Notes under the pieces: model-generated
Database searches by the model: none
What the model was told of the DNA's origin: nothing
What the model saw: the letters and a program-made list of their open reading frames with translations, nothing else
Position numbers and translations under genes: made by a program
Part shown: positions 43,821 through 56,042 of the stretch, one piece after another
Numbering within the stretch: position 1 is the stretch's first letter
Layout of the letters: each line of letters begins with the position of its first letter
NCBI GenBank assembly: GCA_022496185.1
Contig: WTXG01000098.1
Span: 1 to 64,000, forward strand
Reading direction: 5' to 3'
From: Multifurca ochricompacta
Taxonomy: Eukaryota > Basidiomycota > Agaricomycetes > Russulales > Russulaceae
Length of the DNA stretch: 64,000 nucleotides

Positions 43821-43944
43821 TAAATACACAAAAGAGATTAGAGATGGACTGTTACAGCGATCTCACATAAGAAGGACGGGAGCACCCAACAATGGCCGGA
43901 CGGTACGTAACAGGCAGGTCATTGAAATCTACCATGTTGCCTCA

Positions 43945-45633
43945 TTACAGGCCATTATAGTGCACATCTAAGGTAGGCTGATCGGGGAGCCGGCGTGCGG
44001 TGACAAACTTCTCAACAGGCGCTGAGTTTCGAGAGCCCTTGAAATGAAGCAGCCGCAATGCTGGTAACACTTCCATGACCGGGCCATCAGCAGCGTCTTC
44101 TAGCGCATGCGCAACGAGTGGCTCCAGAGATCCAGATACATGTAGGCTATTCACAGTAGTGAAGGGGCGAAAGAGCTCGAGCCACTCTGGGACACCTATC
44201 TCCTCTTGTCTCGCTGGCAGTGGAAAATGTGTGTCGATGTTGAGCCTTTCTACGCGGGAGAAGAGAGTGGAAGACTGGTTGCATATCTCTGCCATAGAAG
44301 AGACCTGCCAGTCGAGCGGTTTGCATGCGATCCGCAGCGATAGGTGCCCAAGAGTATTCATCCCTCCTGGCTGAGAGAGGGTGATGGAGATGCCGTTCTC
44401 GAAAGAGTACAACGTCGCTCTGCCGAATCCCCTGAGCTTTTCTACGCGGGAGATAAACTGATGGAGTTGAGGGACGTCAAACATGAGTTGATTAAATAAT
44501 TGTACGTCGAAGTAGCCCAGCGCAGGGGCATCAATACCGGCAACGACGTCTTCCAGGTACTCGCTGATGCCACGAAATATGAAATCAGTGAGAGAGGAGA
44601 GGACGGCGCGTCTGAGTGGAGGCACAATTCTCCTATTTGGGCGGGAAGACGGAGAAGCGAACTCGATGTCAAGCGCTTTGAGTTGAGTCATCCCCGACAG
44701 GCTCGTGACGAGCGATTCGGGCGAAAAGTACCCAGCGCTTGGAATCATCGTAAGTCGAAGGAGAACAAGTTCCTTGGTCGACAACAGAAACTTCGGCAAC
44801 ATAGGAAAGGGAATTCCATAGAAGAAAAGAACCCGTAAGCGCGATGCTGATTCACAAAACATTGTGCTGGGGAGGACCGACAGTTCGCCTCCATCGAGGG
44901 ACATGAGCGAAAAGTGCTCGAGAGCCGGAAACGGTTGCTGTTTCAGAGCCGCCAATTTGTCAAATAGTGACTTTGTTAAACCGAGTTGGATTTTATACGT
45001 GCGAGCAGGGTGTTCGAGAGCAGCGATGATGTTATCTTCGTCTTTCAAAGCCGGACGCGGGTTCCCCATGACCCCACCGTACTGTATGCTGATGGGCAAC
45101 GCAGGCCAGCAGTCCAGAGTCCTCCGAACAGGCGTTCCGTGTGTGCAGAGAAGTCGCAGGTCGAGACGATGGGGTGACGCGAAAATAACATATCGCCATT
45201 TTCTACATACGTGCGTGAGCCTGTGCCATTCCCACATGTCGTCTGTTGGGTCATTTGGAAAAGTAGAAAGCCGATGACGATTGAATATTTCTAGGAGGAC
45301 ATCGTCGGGTAGCGAATTAATGGTCACACATTCGTGATCCTCGCCAGTTCCTGTGGCTAGACCAAAGAGTCAGTGTTTGTTCCTGGTGCTGTGGACATGG
45401 CGTACTGTTATCATGAAGAACGCTGCCTCGCCCATCAGTTTGTTTCTTTTTGACTTTAGAGGATAGACGGCGGATTGCGCCATTGACCTTGGAGATGACG
45501 CCAGTTGGGGAGAGTCTTAGAACACGAACATGAGAAGTAGCACGATTGTAATTTGGAGATCTGGGGATGCTTCGTCAACTCAGCTCTGGTTTCGCATCTA
45601 TAGAATTGTTCGGACGCACTGCTGGGAGCTCAT
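43945..45633 (-). CDS. F-box protein, C type, three exons
   Basis: Exons are 45633-45620 (ATGAGCTCCCAGCA), 45560-45406 (155 nt) and 45350-43945; 524 residues. Exon 2 reads SPNYNRATSHVRVLRLSPTG ... KVNGAIRRLSSKVKKKQTDG in frame. The main exon starts TGEDHECVTINSLPDDVLLEIF, then EWHRLTHVCRKWRYVIF, RRTLDCWPALPISI, LPKFLLSTKELVLLRLTMIP, SEYLEDVVAGIDAP, PQLHQFISRVEKL, LDWQVSSMAEICNQ, FRPFTTVNSLHVSGSLEP, VEKFVTARRLPDQPTLDV. No defect is seen. Likely SCF adaptor by family knowledge. Confidence 0.83.
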
Positions 45634-45671
45634 TGATGGAATTAAGGTGGACATGAAGCAGAGCACTGGGT

Positions 45672-45679
45672 CTTATATA
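45672..45679 (-). promoter_or_regulatory. TATA box of F-box gene at 45633
   Basis: TATATAAG on the minus strand, 39 bp upstream of the ATG. Confidence 0.6.
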
Positions 45680-45924
45680 CAGTTTGGGGGCGCTTTTTTG
45701 TTGGATTGGAATAGCAGCTGGGACATTGATACCGGAGATGGGGGTCCGGATAGACTATCATATCAGATTACAGCATAGTTTAGAACCTCGTCGCTTTATA
45801 GTCTCCTACATTTTTTGGGTAAGGAAGGTACCCCAACTTTCACCACACATCTGAAAAATTGAATTTGCTAGCATAACAAGAATGGCCAAGGCGCCATACT
45901 GGATTTACTATATATAGTATACCT

Positions 45925-46545
45925 TTTCTTTTTGTTTTGAATCCAATTTATTACGCGCTTCAAGGACGTGCCTAAGTCGCACGGCTACTACAGAGTACAT
46001 AGTAGCTACTGTTCATGATCGTTACATTAATGGGAGACAACACTCCCATGTGAAAACCCCGCAGGGAAAGAGCGAACAAGTGGTAAGGAGAAGGGGCTTT
46101 TTTTGGCCCCCCAAAGGGGCCGGTAGGGACTACAGAGGAGAAAAGAGAGAACTCACCTCCATAAAAGTACCCGGGCTCTCCACAAGGTCTATCCCGGCTC
46201 CAGAGGTCGTGGTAGCGCGGACGGCCGAAACGCCGCGCAGGTCTCCTGGAAGAAGCCCAAGGGGGCTGCCAAGTGACGAGGTGTGTTGTCGATCTGCGAC
46301 CATGTGAGGCTGGTAGCAGACCAGTATGTGAGGCCCCACGTAGCACGCGAGACAGCACGTAAGGGGCAATGGAGGAGGTGAGAGGCAGTTGCCTCAAAGG
46401 AGGGCGAGCAGGCGCAAAGTCTGGAGGCAGGGGGGAGATCCTTGCGGAAGTGGGCGGCATGGTCTGCAGTAAAGCAGTGGCCAGTTGCAAGGCGCATGGA
46501 GGTGGTGGTGGTGTGCCGTGTGAAACCAGGGGTTAAGTCCATGCT
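45925..46545 (-). mobile_element. LINE ORF2 C-terminal fragment
   Basis: On the minus strand 46542-46189 is open: MRLATGHCFTADHAAHFRKD, SRLCACSPSFEATASHLLHC, ending RPLEPG then stop. It has the CxC ... HLLHC pattern of LINE ORF2 C-termini. The UTR and common 3' tail follow (plus strand GAATCCAATTTATTACGCGC at 45940). Sister of 35408-36012. A TATATATAGTATACC sequence just beyond the 3' end (45909-45923) is also shared. Confidence 0.7.
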
Positions 46546-46767
46546 AAAATGATTTAATTGCTTACATCAGCGTGCCTCCACTTCCACGTGCACTCTTCAT
46601 TCCATGTGAGTGATAATTAAAATTACACAAAAGAAATTAGAGATGGACTGTTACAGCGATCTCACATAAGAAGGACGAGAGCACCCAACAATGGCCGGAC
46701 GGTAGATAACAGGCAGGTCATCGAAATCTACCATGTTACCACAATGGGAAGTGTCCATAGCGTACAT

Positions 46768-48426
46768 CTAAGGTAGGCTGATCGGGGAGCTGGCGTGCGG
46801 TGACGAACTTCTCAACAGGTGCTGATTTTGAGAGCCCTCGAATTGAAGGAGCCGCAGTGCTGGTAACACTTCCATGACCGGGCCATCAGCAGTGTCTTCT
46901 AGTGCATCCACAACGAGTGGCCCCAGAAATTTAGAAACATATAGGCTCCTCACAGCAGTGAAGGGGCGAAAGAGCTCGAACCACTCTGTGGCACCTATCT
47001 CGTCTTCTCTCCCTGGCTGTGAAACATGTCCGAGGATGTAGAGCTGTTCTACGCGGGAGAAGAGAGTGGAAGATTGGTTGCATATCTCTGCAATAGAAGA
47101 GACCTGCCAGTCGAAAGGGTTGCATGCGATCCACAGCGATAGGTACCCAGAAGTGTACGTCCGTGGTGGCTGGAAGAGGGTGATGGAGACGCCGTTCTTG
47201 AAAGATTCCAACCTCGCTTCGCTGGGTACCCTGAGCCTTTCTGCGCGGGAGATAAACTGATGGAGTTGAGGGACGTCAAACATGAGTTGATTGAATAATT
47301 TTACGTAGAAGTGGCCGAGCGCGGGGGCATCAATACCGGCAACGACGTCTTCCAGGTATTCGCTGATGCCACAAAATGTGAATGAAGTGAGAGTGGACAG
47401 GACAGCGCGTCTGAGTGGAGGCACACTTCTTCGATTTGGGCGGGAAGATGGAGAAGCAAACCCGATGTAAAGGGTTTTGAGCTGAGTCATCCCCGACAGG
47501 CTCGTGACAAGCGATTCGGGGGAAAAGTACCCGGCGCTTGGAATGTCCCGAAGTGTAAGGTCAACAAGGTCCTTGGTCGACAATAGAAACTTCGGCAACA
47601 TAGAAAAAGGAATTCCATAGAAGAAAAGAACCCGTAAGCGCGATGCTGATTCACAAAAAAATGTGCTGGGGAGGGTCGACAGTTTGGCTCTATCGAAAGA
47701 CGTGAGCCGAAAGTGCTCGAGAACCGGAAACGGTTGCTGTTTCAGAGCCGCCAACTTGTTAAACAGTGACTTTGTTAAACTGAGTTGGATTTCATATATG
47801 CGAGCAGGGTGTTCGAGAGCGGCGATGATGTTATCTTCGTCTCTCAAAGCCGGAGGCGGGCGCCCCGTGAACCCACTGTACTGTATGCTGATGGGCAACG
47901 CTGGCCAGCAGTCCAGAGTCCTCCGAACAGGCGTTCCTTGTTTGCAGAGAAGTCGCAGGTCGAGACGATGGGGTGACGCGAAAATAACATATCGCCATTT
48001 TCTACATACGTGCGTGAGCCTGTGCCATTCCCACATGTCGTCTGTTGGGTCATTTGGAAAAGTAGAAAGCCGATGACGATTGAATATTTCTAGGAGGACA
48101 TCGTCAGGCAGCGAATTAATGGCCACGCATTCGTGATCCTCGCCAGTGCCTATGGCCAGACCAAAGAGTCAGTGTTTGTTCCTGGCGCTGTGGATATGGC
48201 GTACTGTTATCATGAAGAGAGCTGCCACACCCATCAGTTTGTTTCTTTTTGACTTTAGAGAATAAACGGGGGATTGTGCCGTTGACCCTGGAGATGGCTC
48301 CAGTTGGGGAGGGTTTTAATACACGAGAAGTAGCACGATTAGGATTCGGAGATCTGGGGACGCCTTGTCAGCTCAGCTCTGGTTTCGCATCTATGGAATT
48401 GTTCGGACGCACTGTTGGGAGCTCAT
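46768..48426 (-). CDS. F-box protein, C type, three exons, altered C-terminus
   Basis: Exons are 48426-48413, 48353-48205 (149 nt) and 48149-46768; 514 residues. The intron 2 acceptor is ATAG instead of the usual ACAG. The main exon starts TGEDHECVAINSLPDDVLLEIF and follows the family plan (EWHRLTHVCRKWRYVIF, RRTLDCWPALPISI, LPKFLLSTKDLVDLTLRDIP, SEYLEDVVAGIDAP, PQLHQFISRAERL, FDWQVSSIAEICNQ). Near 46826 one base is missing in the run before GAGAGCCC, so the last ~20 residues (NQHLLRSSSPHASSPISLP) replace the conserved SAPVEKFVTARQL end. It may still function, but could be an early pseudogene. Direct duplicate of 58216-59889. Confidence 0.75.
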
Positions 48427-48464
48427 TGATGGAGCATAACTGGACATGAGGCAGAGCACTGGCT

Positions 48465-48472
48465 CTTATATA
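48465..48472 (-). promoter_or_regulatory. TATA box of F-box gene at 48426
   Basis: TATATAAG on the minus strand, 39 bp upstream of the ATG. Confidence 0.6.
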
Positions 48473-48689
48473 CAGTTTCGGGGCGCTTTTTTGGGCAAGG
48501 ACAAGGTAAGCGCCAACGTCTAGCATGACTAGGGCGCCACATTGGGATGGACCTTTGATCAAGGCTGTACTCCCCCCTCCCCTGCCCAGGTACAGCCCCC
48601 TTCCCAGGGTGGGAAGAAGAACCAAGATGCCCTTAGCTTAGGCCATGCCCCCTCCTGCCTTTGCTGCAGTTTCAGCCTCTCCCCCTCAG

Positions 48690-49692
48690 TAGTGTTGTGA
48701 CGGCCCCGGCTCGGCTTTGGGCGGCTCAGGCTTTTCAAAACTCAAGCCTGGGCCGTAGCGACGGCTTCCGGCCGGCTTAGGCCCGGCTTAGGCCCAAGCC
48801 GCGGCTTTACAGCTTTTGCTTCTTGTAGTTCACTAGTTTATATTATGTCAACCCCTGGCCACTGCTTTGGCCTCCTGCTTCGACTCCATCATATTATGTC
48901 TCCTTTTTAACTCCTGTAACAAAAATTGTATAAAAACCTCTTAGTTTAGCTTGTATCAATAACAGCATTGAATTTGTTGAATCAGAATACTGGTACAGAG
49001 ATACTGAGAAAGTAGTCCAACATAATTGTGATCGCGTTTAGATAAACCAAAACGCGTCTCACATTAATTAGATACTGAGTATATACATCTTAGATCGATC
49101 ATGTGATTAAATCACATTGCGAGATAATGCATTCATTTACTTTAACTTAGTAGCTGATATAGTACATCTAAATCATTGGAATTCTGAAGGAAACGGGCAT
49201 GGTGAAGACTTATATTTTAGATACTTTGTTAACTTAGAGACTTAGGTGCTTGTGATAATGCAATAGCAACTGCTTTATCTATAGCGGATTTAGTGGCTTT
49301 ATATACAATTTAGATGTACTATATCAGCTACTAAATTAAAGTAAACGAACGTGTTATCTCGCTCGTTCATGAATGCGATTTAATCACATGATCAATCTGA
49401 GATGTATATACTCCCATCTTTTGTTTTACAACGCGAGCGGACTGCTATCTTGGCATCTCTGAACCAGTATTCTGGTTCAACACCATCCTTACACTGTGAA
49501 CTGCCTAGTTGAATTTGCAAATATCCAGATAGAAAGCGATTCAGCCACCAAAAGCCGCGGCTTCAGGCTTTCCATAGCTTAAGCCTGAGCCGTAGGCCGC
49601 TGGAAGCCGTTTTCACGGCCTATGTCGGCCCGGCTTTTTCCGGCTCAGCAACGGCCGGCTTACGGCTTCGAGCCGAGCCGTGCACACCACTA
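48690..49692. mobile_element. hAT-like non-autonomous element with 8-bp duplication
   Basis: Ends TAGTGTTGTGACGGC and GCCGTGCACACCACTA are imperfect inverted repeats. CCCCTCAG (48682-48689) and CTCCTCAG (49693-49700) flank it, an 8-bp target duplication with one change, as expected for the hAT superfamily. GC-rich CGGCTTAGGC-type arrays lie inside both ends. The centre holds an unrelated foldback (48975-49482). No transposase frame is seen. Confidence 0.75.
48975..49482. repeat. Foldback element inside the hAT-like element
   Basis: TGTTGAATCAGAATACTGG at the left pairs with CCAGTATTCTGGTTCAACA at the right. Arms of about 200 bp continue through GAGTATATACATCT, GATCATGTGATTAAATC and GTAGCTGATATAGTACATCTAAAT, with indels, around a spacer near 49190-49290. 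No target duplication or gene is seen. Confidence 0.65.
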
Positions 49693-50583
49693 CTCCTCAG
49701 GCTCCTACACCCTCCCTTGCTTCCTTCGCCTTGGTTGCACGCGCTCCAGCGCATCCCAGCGTTGTGATTTTTCCCTCCCGCTTGCCTGGTGCTGACCTCC
49801 CTGCTGCTCTCAAGAAGACGCCGCAGGAGCTCTGCGCCCACCTCAACACCTGCTTGGCCCAGTCCAAGCACTAGGTCCGGTTGTCTGCCGCGAGGTGGAT
49901 CACCAAGAACAACCTGGTCTTCACTGCCGTGGCGGATGTCTCCGCCTCCTCCCTCCACGCCGCCCAGTTTCTTCTGACCAAGGAGCTGGACATATTACTG
50001 TCAGCAGACTCCAAGGCTCCACTTCTTACCTCCTCCCAGCCTAACGTAAGATAGTCACGCGTTACAGTCAACAGCCTCCCAACAGGGGTCTCCCTTACCT
50101 CTGTGGCCCATGCACCTTGTGTCGTCCATGAGGCACTGGGCAGGGACAACCGTTCGTACCGAGGCCTTCAAGTGGCTCGGCTTCCCTCCTTGGTGTGACC
50201 TCCCTCCTACACCTCCGGCTCGCTCTCCTCAGTGGCCCTTGCGTTTGAGGATCATGATGGCTCGCTCCTGAAAGTGGTCCTGGCACAGCGCACCCTGTTT
50301 GCCTTTGGGCATGAGTGCACTGTGTAGTGGTGGAAAGACAAGCCCCGCCAACCGTCCAAGAAGGCCGCTTCCAGCCTACCTCCGGCTTGAGTCCTCTTGG
50401 ACTCGCCTGGTTTATGTATAGGGTGACTCTGGCCCAGTTTTACTTGCTACCTTTCTTATTTTCCCTTTGGGGTTTTCATACAGGAGTTCAGTCTCTACAT
50501 GAACAGTAGCTACTATGTACCCTGTAGTAGCCGTGCGACTTAGGCTATTCCTTGAAGCGCATATAAAATCGATTGAAAAAAGA

Positions 50584-51199
50584 AACAGAAAGCCGATACA
50601 TGTCGTATAAACCATGGCACCCGTGAGAATGTTTTATTTTTGGCATAATTACTCTACTCACCTTCAATCACTGCAGTATTTCCAAGGCGGTCAGTCACCA
50701 ACAGTCCTCACTACCGAATTCTGCTCCACCACCTTACTTCACGAACACTAAATGGGCCACCACACTGCTCATATTTTGACAATCATCTGTGCAGTGCTTC
50801 GAGCCTATCACAAACAGACAGTAGAGTGTCTTTTCCACCTCACGCTGTCTATCATAATCACTATCAATTTCTTGCCATACTTAGATCACATACCTTTCAT
50901 GCGATTAATAGAAAACCGTCTTCGTTTTTCTTCCACACTTCATCTCATCCCATCATAACTGCTGTATGGATTGCAATCCGCGGTGAGTTCAAGGTAGAGA
51001 GTGTTCCAAGAGAGAAAGGAGGTTGCAGTGGGAAGGCCACTAATTGCGTCCGGTTTTTGGGATTTGAGAATTGTGGGTTCCGAAGGGATGGGTCGAGCGA
51101 AGACAGATGGTATGTATGCGAGGACACTCCAGAGAAAGGACAATCGATGAAATTCAAGCAGCTACCAAGGTATACAAGAGTGAACATGAGAGAACATGG
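50584..51199. other. Duplicated intergenic block; no gene seen
   Basis: Near-identical to 61826-62430. The end matches 3555-3640, i.e. the normal downstream flank of the P-type F-box gene, brought next to the truncated gene by deletion. Confidence 0.5.
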
Positions 51200-52027
51200 A
51201 GGAAGACTGATCAAGAAAGTGTAAATTGAGTGAGATGAGCAGTGGAGCATCGATTCGAAAAACCAATTCTTCCAAATACTCGCTGTTCCCGATGAAATGA
51301 AAATAGATGAGAGTGGGGAGGATGGCGCGCAGCAATGTAGGTAAACCATTGTCTGCTTCCTTGATCAGGAAGAGCAATCCGGGGTTTGGGCATGATTGAA
51401 AGGAATTCAAGATTGGGCAACATAGACAAGCAAGCAATTGGCCATCACCTCAGGCGAAATATGACCAGTGATCGGTATGTCAGTAAGGTGAAGCTCTACA
51501 AGGTGACTGGTAGACGAGAGAAGCTTGGGTAATGCTGGAAATCAAATGCCTTCCAAACGAAGTTCAAGTAAACGACGGGAATATCCACCAAGAAATTCAT
51601 CAGGAAGGGCTTGCGTGATCCTATCTTCTGATGAGAGTTGAAAATATGTCAGCACTGGGAATGCTTGTTGAAACATTTTGATTGTTGCGTCTGATGGTGG
51701 CCATATCGCACGCAAGGAAATCTTGCATATGCGATCAGGGTACTCGAGAGCGGCAAGAAGATTATCTTCATCTTCGAAATATTTGAAAAAGTTATTGATG
51801 GCGAGGGGCAGTGGTAGCTAACAATCAAGAATCCTCCTTAATGGGGTTCTTGATTTGCATACGAGTTGTAGTTCGAGACGACGCAGCGATGCAAATATGA
51901 GCTGTCGATATCTGCAACACACATGTACCAACATATGCAAATCCAAATAGGGCTGCCAAGGCATTATTAAATCTGGCCGATAAAAATCGAATATTTCCAG
52001 AAGGCTGTCGTCAGAGAGCGTATCCAT
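51200..52027 (-). pseudogene. Truncated F-box gene (P type)
   Basis: It starts MDTLSDDSLLEIFDFYRPDL at 52027, then LHMLVHVCCRYRQLIF and PLRRILDC followed by TAG where paralogues have a Trp codon. The frame goes on past the stop (DNL.AALE.PDRICKISLRA) with a further shift in LPDQGSRQ/LIKEADNGLP, and ends at FLDQ near 51210. There the 3' third is missing and distal flank is joined. The stop and the deletion are shared with 62430-63250, so both arose before that duplication. ATG-less exon 1 possibilities upstream were not resolved. Confidence 0.8.
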
Positions 52028-53200
52028 TTCGATCCAGCCTACATCATCATAGTTGATGAGTGTGGTAATTTCTGCATGTATCAAACACACGCGACTGGAT
52101 TTTCCATCCGATGACGAAGTAGAATACCCTTAAATTTCAGAAGTGCGTTGCGACATTTGTTGAGACGGAGACGGGCCAGGTGGACTCGATCTGGTCATGA
52201 TATAATATAATGATGTGTCAGCAAATGATTCAGAGAGATAATTCCATACTGCACACACAACACTTTCCTTTATATATTGTCACAAGTAAATAGTGTAATT
52301 TAGTGAAAGTGGGCTAGAATGAGAGGTATCAGTGTTAGTCTGGTACGAGGAAGGCGATATGGTTAGAGCTAAACTGAAATTCACATTTAGTTCATCTTAT
52401 TAAATAGCTTATCTGCTATCTAAATAATGATAATAATTATATATTGTCCGTTGCCTCTGCGCTCCCGCCCACCCGACACACTTGCTTTGAGGACCTTATG
52501 GCCAGAGTTGATGCTCCACTACTCACCTTCTTCAATATGAAACTTCACAACTTGTGTCTCGGTCGCCACTTCAATTGAGCCAATATTCTTAGATACCCCC
52601 TTTAGTACACCAAGGAAGGGCTGGTCATACTAAATGAACAGGTAACAAGTGAACAGGTCTGCACCCAACAGCCGCGTCCGTCGATCGTCAGTGAAATGCA
52701 CTTTCTATTCAGATACAGCACATCACTACCAGAGGTGAGCTTTACTCTCGGATGTGGCGCACACACATAGGGGCACTGCAACCAACTTGTCATTGTCGCA
52801 GGTTCGTGGGGGAGACTGTCCTTGAGTCACGACACAACACAACACAAAATTACCACGTCAACTTCCAAAAAACGAAAACATCATTTTCGGACGCGTCACG
52901 TCGTCAGAATGCGTGAATGTGCCCGGATGATTAGGAATTATATTCTATTTGCATTGGATGGCTAATCCTGCTCAACTGCCATTTTTTGGTCGGCACACTC
53001 CAAACACTGAAGGGTCACGCGTGGCCAGGGCTGAAGTTTATCATTCTATTCTAGATTCCAGATTCTATATTCTATATTTGTTTCATGGAATCGTCAAAAG
53101 AACGCGGGATTTCAGATCTATAATTGCGTACAACTCATCGGGGAGGACACTCTATTTGAGAAACCTGGGGTATGCTACTAATAACAGCGAAAATTGTAGC
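52028..53200. other. Duplicated flank with a plus-strand F-box relic
   Basis: At 52484-52560 the plus strand codes CFEDLMARVDAPLLTFFNMK, matching the SEYLEDLVARIDAPLL block of the family; nothing else of that gene is left. The rest is the inverted counterpart of 1-1730. The relic recurs at 63703-63790. Confidence 0.5.
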
Positions 53201-53585
53201 ACAGTATGAGACATACATAGACTGGGTTGCTTTCCGGATAGCTTCAGTATCCAGGATCTCAGAATTACCATCCGTCGGCATAAAAGAGACTGAGAAGATG
53301 GATTCTAGACGATGGTATTGCTTAACGGGTAAAAGGGTTAAGTCCATGAATTCAAGCTTGAATTTAAGGAGTGCTCTAGCTACTTGGGCAAAAAGCCTAC
53401 AAATGATTTAATTGTTTACATCAGCGTACCTCCATGTGCGCTCTTCATTCCATGTGAGTGATAATTAAAATTACACAAAAGAAATCAGAGACATACTGTT
53501 ACAGCGATCTCACATCAGAAGGACGGGAGCACCAAACAATGGCTGGACGGTATGTAACAGACACATTGACATCTATCATGTTGCC
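53201..53585. other. Conserved 3' flank of a C-type F-box gene
   Basis: Same block as 26220-26590 and 40254-40618; no gene is seen. Confidence 0.55.
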
Positions 53586-55240
53586 TCAATTGAAGTCTCT
53601 ATAGCGCACATTTAAGGTAGGCTGGCGTGCAGTGACGAACTTCTCAACAGGCGCTGAATTTCGAGAGCCCTCGAAACGAAGCACCTGCAGTGCTGGTAAC
53701 ACTTCCATGACCGGGCCATCGGCAGCGTCTTCTAGCACAGCCGCAACGAGTGGCTCCAGAGATCCAGATACATATAGGCTACTCACAGTAGTGAAGGGGC
53801 GAAAGAGCTCAAGCCACTCTGGGACACCTATCTCCTCTTGTCTCTCTGGCTGTGGAAATTGTCCGTAGATCCTGAGCTTTTCCACGCGGGAGAAGAGAGT
53901 GGAACACTGGTTGCATATATCTGACATAGAAGAGACCTGCCAGTCGAGCGGTTTGCATGCGATCTCCAGCAATACCTCCCCAAGAGTATTCTTCAGGATG
54001 ATGACAACGCTGTTCTCGAAAACATATTCCAACTCCGCGTAGGTGGGTACCCTGAGCCTTTCTGCGCGAAAGATGAACTGATGGAGTTGAGGGACGTCAA
54101 ACATGAGTTGATTGAATAATTTAACGTGGAAGTAGCTGAGCGCAGGGGCATCAATACCGGCAACGACGTCTTCCAGGTACTCGCTGATGCCATGAAATGT
54201 GAATTGAGTGAGAGTGGAGAGGACAGAGCGTCTGAGTGGAGGCACACTTCTTCGATTTGGGCGGGAAGATGGAGAAGCGAACTCGATGTAAAGGGTTTTG
54301 AGCTGAGTCATCCCCGACAGGCTCGTGACAAGCGATTCGGGGGAAAAGTACCCGGCGCTTGGAATGTTCCAAAGTGTAAGGTAAACAAGGTCCTTGGTCG
54401 ACAACAGAAACTTCGGCAACATAGGAAAGGGAATTCCATCGAAGAAAAGATCCGTAAGCGCGGTGCTGATTCACACAAAATTGTGCTGGGGAGGGCCGAC
54501 AGTTCACCTCTATCGAAAGATGTGAGCAAAAAGTGATCGAGAACCGGAAACGGTTGCTGCTTCAGAGCCGCCAACTTGTCAAACAGTGACTCTGTTAAAC
54601 TGAGTTGGATTTCATATATGCGAGCTGGGTGTTCGAGCGCGGCGATGATGTTATCTTCGTCTTTCAAAGCCGGAGGCGGGCGCCCCACGACCTCACCGTA
54701 CTGTATGCTGATGGGCAACGCTGGCCAACAGTCCAGAGTTCTCCGAACGGGCGTTCCGTTTGTGCAGAGAAGTCGCAGGTCGAGACGACAGGGTGACGCG
54801 AAAATAACATATCGCCATTTCTACATACGCGGTAGCTTGTGCCATTTCCACATGTCGTCTGTTTGGTCGTTTGGAAAAGTAGAAATCCGATGACGATTGA
54901 ATATTTCTAGGAGGACATCGTCAGGCAGCGAATTAATGGTCACGCATTCGTGATCCTCGCCAGTGCCTGTGGCCAGACCAAAGAGTCAGTGTTTGTTCCT
55001 GGCGCTGTGGATATGGCGTACTGTTATCATGAAGAGAGCTGCCACGCCCACCAGTTTGTTTCTTTTTGATTTTAGAGAATAGACGGCTGATTGTGCCGTG
55101 GACCCTGGAGATGACGCGAGTTGGGGAGAGTCTTAGAACACGAGAAGTACGATTCGGAGATCTGTGGATGCCTTGTCAGTTCAGCTTTGCTTTCGCAACA
55201 AGGTCTATAGAATTTTTCGGACGCACTGTTGGGAGCTCAT
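53586..55240 (-). pseudogene. F-box gene, C type, two frameshifts
   Basis: Exon 1 (55240-55227) and exon 2 (55161-55022, 140 nt) are intact, and exon 3 begins at 54966. In exon 3 a deletion near 54820 disrupts the HVCRRWRYVIF segment, and a one-base deletion near 54452 shifts the frame after CESAPRLR. Pieces 54718-54440 (ISIQYGEVVGRPPPALKDED ... LPSTILCESAPRLR) and 54422-53586 (LPKFLLSTKDLVYLTLWNIP ... VEKFVTARQPTLNV) remain open. It is therefore a young pseudogene. Promoter and splice sites look unharmed. Confidence 0.83.
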
Positions 55241-55285
55241 TGATAGAACATGAAACCAAAGTGGACACGAGGCAGAGCACTGGCT

Positions 55286-55293
55286 CTTATATA
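55286..55293 (-). promoter_or_regulatory. TATA box of F-box pseudogene at 55240
   Basis: TATATAAG on the minus strand, 46 bp upstream of the ATG. Confidence 0.6.
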
Positions 55294-55466
55294 CGGTTTG
55301 GGGGCGCTTTTTTGTTGGAATATCAGCCGGGACATTGATACCGGAGATGGCGGTCCGGATTGACTATAGAACACTCGCTACTCGCTTCATAATCTCACAT
55401 TTTTTGGGCAAGGACAAGGTAGGTCCCAACTTTCAAGGAAAGTTAAATTTGCTAGCATGACAAGAA

Positions 55467-55853
55467 CACCACCCTCCTCCTATTCCTGCAACGGACCTGG
55501 GCCACCTTCAGGCCCATCTCTGAGCAGAGACCTCGCGAGCCAGGATGAGCTGACTAGGGAGCCAGGCCTATGGTAGGTGGTTTGGATCTTTGATTTCCCC
55601 CTTGTCGCTCTTTACCACCACCGCCTGTGACAGGCTGGCCCTCATGGGCTAGCCTGCCCCCTGCCCTGCCTTGGGCTTTACTTTACTTTTTCCCTCCATT
55701 GGGTTTTGTTTGGGTAGTATAATCTCTATCTCTATCTACCACCTTCCCCCCTGTTCACCCCCACAGTAGCTACTCTGTATCTGGTAGTAGCCGCGCGATT
55801 TAGGATGCATCCTTGCAAGCGCGTAATAAAGTCGAATTCAAAAAAAAAAAAGA
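55467..55853 (+). mobile_element. LINE 3' end fragment
   Basis: Same content and order as 34995-35367: FRPISEQRPREPG end, UTR, CAGTAGCTACTCTGTATC hairpin, GCGCGTAATAAAG and poly(A). Confidence 0.7.
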
Positions 55854-56042
55854 ATGGCTACGGCGCCATATTGGATTTACTATATATAGTATACCATGTT
55901 TTTTTGAATCCAACGTGCCGTGTGAAACCAGGGGCTAAATCCACGATAAAATGATTCAATTGCTTACATCAGCGTACCTCCACATCCACGTGTGCGCTCT
56001 TCATTCCATGTGAGCGGTGAGCGATAATTACATTACAATTAC
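55854..56042. other. LINE deletion scar
   Basis: GGATTTACTATATATAGTATACC is followed by a T-run and GAATCCAA joined directly to CGTGCCGTGTGAAACCAGGG. These two points lie ~550 bp apart in the minus-strand LINEs at 35408-36012 and 45925-46545, so nearly all of that LINE has been lost here. Confidence 0.6.

Larger units (their letters stand above)
48537..50583 (+). mobile_element. ORF1-only LINE derivative, interrupted by hAT-like element
   Basis: The 5' part (48537-48689) matches 60005-60140. After the 1003-bp insertion, 49693-50390 codes gag-like ORF1 pieces: PQELCAHLNTCLAQSKH, RLSAARWITKNNLVFTAVAD, QFLLTKELDILLSADSKAPL, LPTGVSLTSVAHAPCVVHEA, SLSSVALAFEDHDGSLLKVV, LAQRTLFAFGHECTV. The pattern (ARWI..NLVFTA, SSVALAF.D.DGS, RTLFAF) fits ORF1 of fungal non-LTR elements by family knowledge. 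Several stops show decay (CAC TAG at about 49870, CGTAAG TAG near 50052). The LINE 3' tail lies at 50500-50583 without any ORF2. Confidence 0.7.

Noticed and set aside
49620..50149. Minus-strand frames over the ORF1 region
   Set aside because: Complement of the GC-rich LINE ORF1; the plus strand carries the recognisable gag-like sequence.
50826..51224. Plus-strand 132-codon frame and its partner at 62054-62377
   Set aside because: Both lie in duplicated non-coding flank, and the two copies differ by frame-breaking changes; no protein features.
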